64,000 nucleotides of DNA from Neotamlana sedimentorum (GTDB lineage Bacteria; Bacteroidota; Bacteroidia; Flavobacteriales; Flavobacteriaceae): the NCBI RefSeq assembly GCF_000943565.1, contig NZ_JTDW01000010.1, positions 96,211 through 160,210 of the forward strand. Direction: 5' to 3'. Of this stretch, positions 62,353 to 64,000 are shown in pieces. The position numbers and the translations under genes were made by a program. Below the pieces are notes generated by a model. It saw only the letters and a program-made list of their open reading frames with translations, was not told where the DNA came from and searched no databases. How positions within the stretch are numbered: position 1 is the stretch's first letter; each line of letters begins with the position of its first letter.

Positions 62353-63849
62353 TTAAAAGAATCCTAGTTTGTTTTTATCGTAAGAAATAAGCATGTTTTT
62401 TGTTTGTCTGTAATGATCCATCATCATTTGATGATTTTCTCTTCCAAATCCAGATTTTTTATAACCGCCAAATGGCGCATGTGCAGGATACGAATGATAA
62501 CAGTTTACCCAAACACGACCTGCTTTTATTGCTCTAGGAATTTGATAAAGTTGATGCGCATCGCGTGTCCAAACACCAGCGCCTAAACCATATAATGTAT
62601 CGTTTGCAATTTCTAAAGCTTCAGCTTCATCTTTAAATTTGGTAACACAAACTACCGGACCAAAAATTTCTTCTTGGAACACACGCATTTTATTGTGGCC
62701 TTCTAAAATCGTTGGTTTTATAAAATAGCCATTGGCTAAATCGCCTTCTTTATTTGCTTCCCCACCGCACAATACTTTTGCGCCTTCTTCTTCTCCTATT
62801 TTTATATAAGATTGAATTTTTTCATATTGATCGTTCGATGCCTGAGCCCCAACCATACAACTTGCGTCGTACGGATTGTTTTGAACAATTGCTTTTGTGC
62901 GTTCTATAACACGCTCCATAAACTTATCGTAAATAGCTTCCTCAACTAGAATTCGTGACGGGCATGTACATACTTCACCTTGATTAAAGGCAAATAATAC
63001 GGCACCTTCTATGGCTTTATCTAAAAACGCATCATCGGCATCCATAACACTACTAAAGAAAATGTTTGGAGATTTACCGCCTAACTCCATAGTTACCGGA
63101 TTTAAATTTTTCGATGCATATTGCATAATTAATTGTCCTGTTGTGGTTTCTCCTGTAAAAGCCACTTTATCTACTCTGGAGCTTGACGCCAAAGGTTTTC
63201 CGGCTTCTGGACCAAAACCATGAATAATATTAATTACTCCTGGAGGAAATACATCGGCAATTTTTTCCATTAATAAGGTCGCCGAAGACGGCGTTTGTTC
63301 TGCAGGTTTTAACACCACACAATTACCCGTAGCTAAGGCTGGTGGCAGTTTCCAGGAAAGCATTAATAGCGGGAAATTCCACGGAATAATTTGCCCTACA
63401 ACACCTAAAGGTTCCTTAATATTCATAGACAAGGTGTTTGCATCGAGCTCGGTTGCGCTACCTTCTTCTGCACGAATACAGGCTGCAAAATAGCGCCAAT
63501 GGTCTACTGCTAAAGGCACATCGGCATTTAAGGTTTCACGAATTGGTTTTCCGTTATCGCAGGTTTCAACTAAGGCAAATTCTTCTAAATTGGCTTCAAT
63601 AATATCGGCTACCTTATTTAAAAGTGCTGCACGCTCTGTTACCGAGGTATTTCCCCATGCTTCTTTAGCATTGTTTGCTGCTTCTAAAGCTAATTCAACA
63701 TCTTCTTTTTGCGATCTTGGGTATTTTGCTATTAGTGATTTATCAATTGGCGACGTATTTTCGAAATACTCACCACCAATAGGATCGACAAACTTTCCGT
63801 TTATAAAATTGCCATAGGTGGTTTTAAATTTTGGCTTAGAATAACTCAT
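62353..63849 (-). CDS. NAD(P)-dependent aldehyde dehydrogenase
   Basis: An aldehyde dehydrogenase of the ExaC/AldB type that oxidises acetaldehyde or related aldehydes. Motifs are [48 protein letters not shown] with the active-site Glu, and [15 protein letters not shown] with the catalytic Cys; [16 protein letters not shown] ends the fold. Length (498 aa) is normal. With DUF779 and acs nearby it could turn acetaldehyde to acetate and then acetyl-CoA. Confidence 0.93.
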   Translation of the reverse strand: MSYSKPKFKTTYGNFINGKFVDPIGGEYFENTSPIDKSLIAKYPRSQKEDVELALEAANNAKEAWGNTSVTERAALLNKVADIIEANLEEFALVETCDNGKPIRETLNADVPLAVDHWRYFAACIRAEEGSATELDANTLSMNIKEPLGVVGQIIPWNFPLLMLSWKLPPALATGNCVVLKPAEQTPSSATLLMEKIADVFPPGVINIIHGFGPEAGKPLASSSRVDKVAFTGETTTGQLIMQYASKNLNPVTMELGGKSPNIFFSSVMDADDAFLDKAIEGAVLFAFNQGEVCTCPSRILVEEAIYDKFMERVIERTKAIVQNNPYDASCMVGAQASNDQYEKIQSYIKIGEEEGAKVLCGGEANKEGDLANGYFIKPTILEGHNKMRVFQEEIFGPVVCVTKFKDEAEALEIANDTLYGLGAGVWTRDAHQLYQIPRAIKAGRVWVNCYHSYPAHAPFGGYKKSGFGRENHQMMMDHYRQTKNMLISYDKNKLGFF

Positions 63850-64000
63850 TTCTCTTATTTATTTTAATTAAACATCATTTATAATTACACATACAAATTG
63901 TTAATATTTTTAACATTTAATGATTTTAAATCTAATATTTTAGTTAATATGTAATTTTAATAAAGGTATTATTGTATATCCGTAAACACTAATAATTTAT
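63850..64000. other. Non-coding right edge
   Basis: 151 bp of AT-rich sequence upstream of the aldehyde dehydrogenase start. It should contain that gene's promoter, but I see no clear box and no other feature before the window ends. Confidence 0.3.

Overview
The window is a piece of a Flavobacteriaceae (Bacteroidota) chromosome. It is AT-rich and carries a SusC/SusD pair with an ECF sigma/FecR regulator, many Cys-lipoproteins, flavobacterial promoter boxes (TTG-N19-TAnnTTTG) and families typical of the group (DUF4294, THUMP methyltransferase, YceI lipoprotein).

Left part, 1-23.6 kb: an ABC exporter, grpE-dnaJ, a YceI lipoprotein, a DASS transporter, then one minus-strand locus (about 5.5-18.8 kb) running ECF sigma, FecR anti-sigma, SusC with STN domain, SusD, M19 peptidase, amidohydrolase, FG-GAP protein, amidohydrolase. 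This looks like a substrate-responsive uptake and hydrolysis system for a small amide or peptide. A metalloprotease, tRNA-Arg(TCT), a beta-helix lipoprotein and a ComEC-like MBL hydrolase follow.

Middle part, 23.6-41.06 kb: an accessory array. Genes are separated by long diverged repeats. Five segments start with GTT-N6-AAT (or -CAT) and end with ACT-N6-AAC (or ACG-), and the N6 differs between segments while being complementary, or one base off, within a segment. The separators hold a covarying hairpin, and six of them hold a copy of the last 20-25 codons of the methyltransferase gene that closes the array at 41064. This resembles an integron-like cassette array, although no integrase is in the window. 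Most cargo products carry export signals (metallopeptidase, deaminase, RidA, C45 acyltransferase-like, NTF2-like). One cassette is a minus-strand stress-type cluster. The last cassette is a two-reverse-transcriptase defence system of DRT type 3 (UG3 + UG8), followed by a small structured RNA with an exposed ACACACACA tract.

Right part, 41.06-64 kb: mostly core genes. They include the THUMP methyltransferase, a structured 5' leader, a ZIP transporter, a Zur-like Fur repressor with two operator copies over a promoter, and a zinc-starvation operon (MerC, FolE, MoaB/Mog, COG0523 GTPase, LolD-like ATPase, His-rich FtsX permease, DUF3299-like protein). After these come assorted housekeeping genes, an acs/DUF294/exonuclease cluster and an aldehyde dehydrogenase with DUF779.

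The most notable content is the DRT3 module with its candidate ncRNA and the cassette-like array around it.
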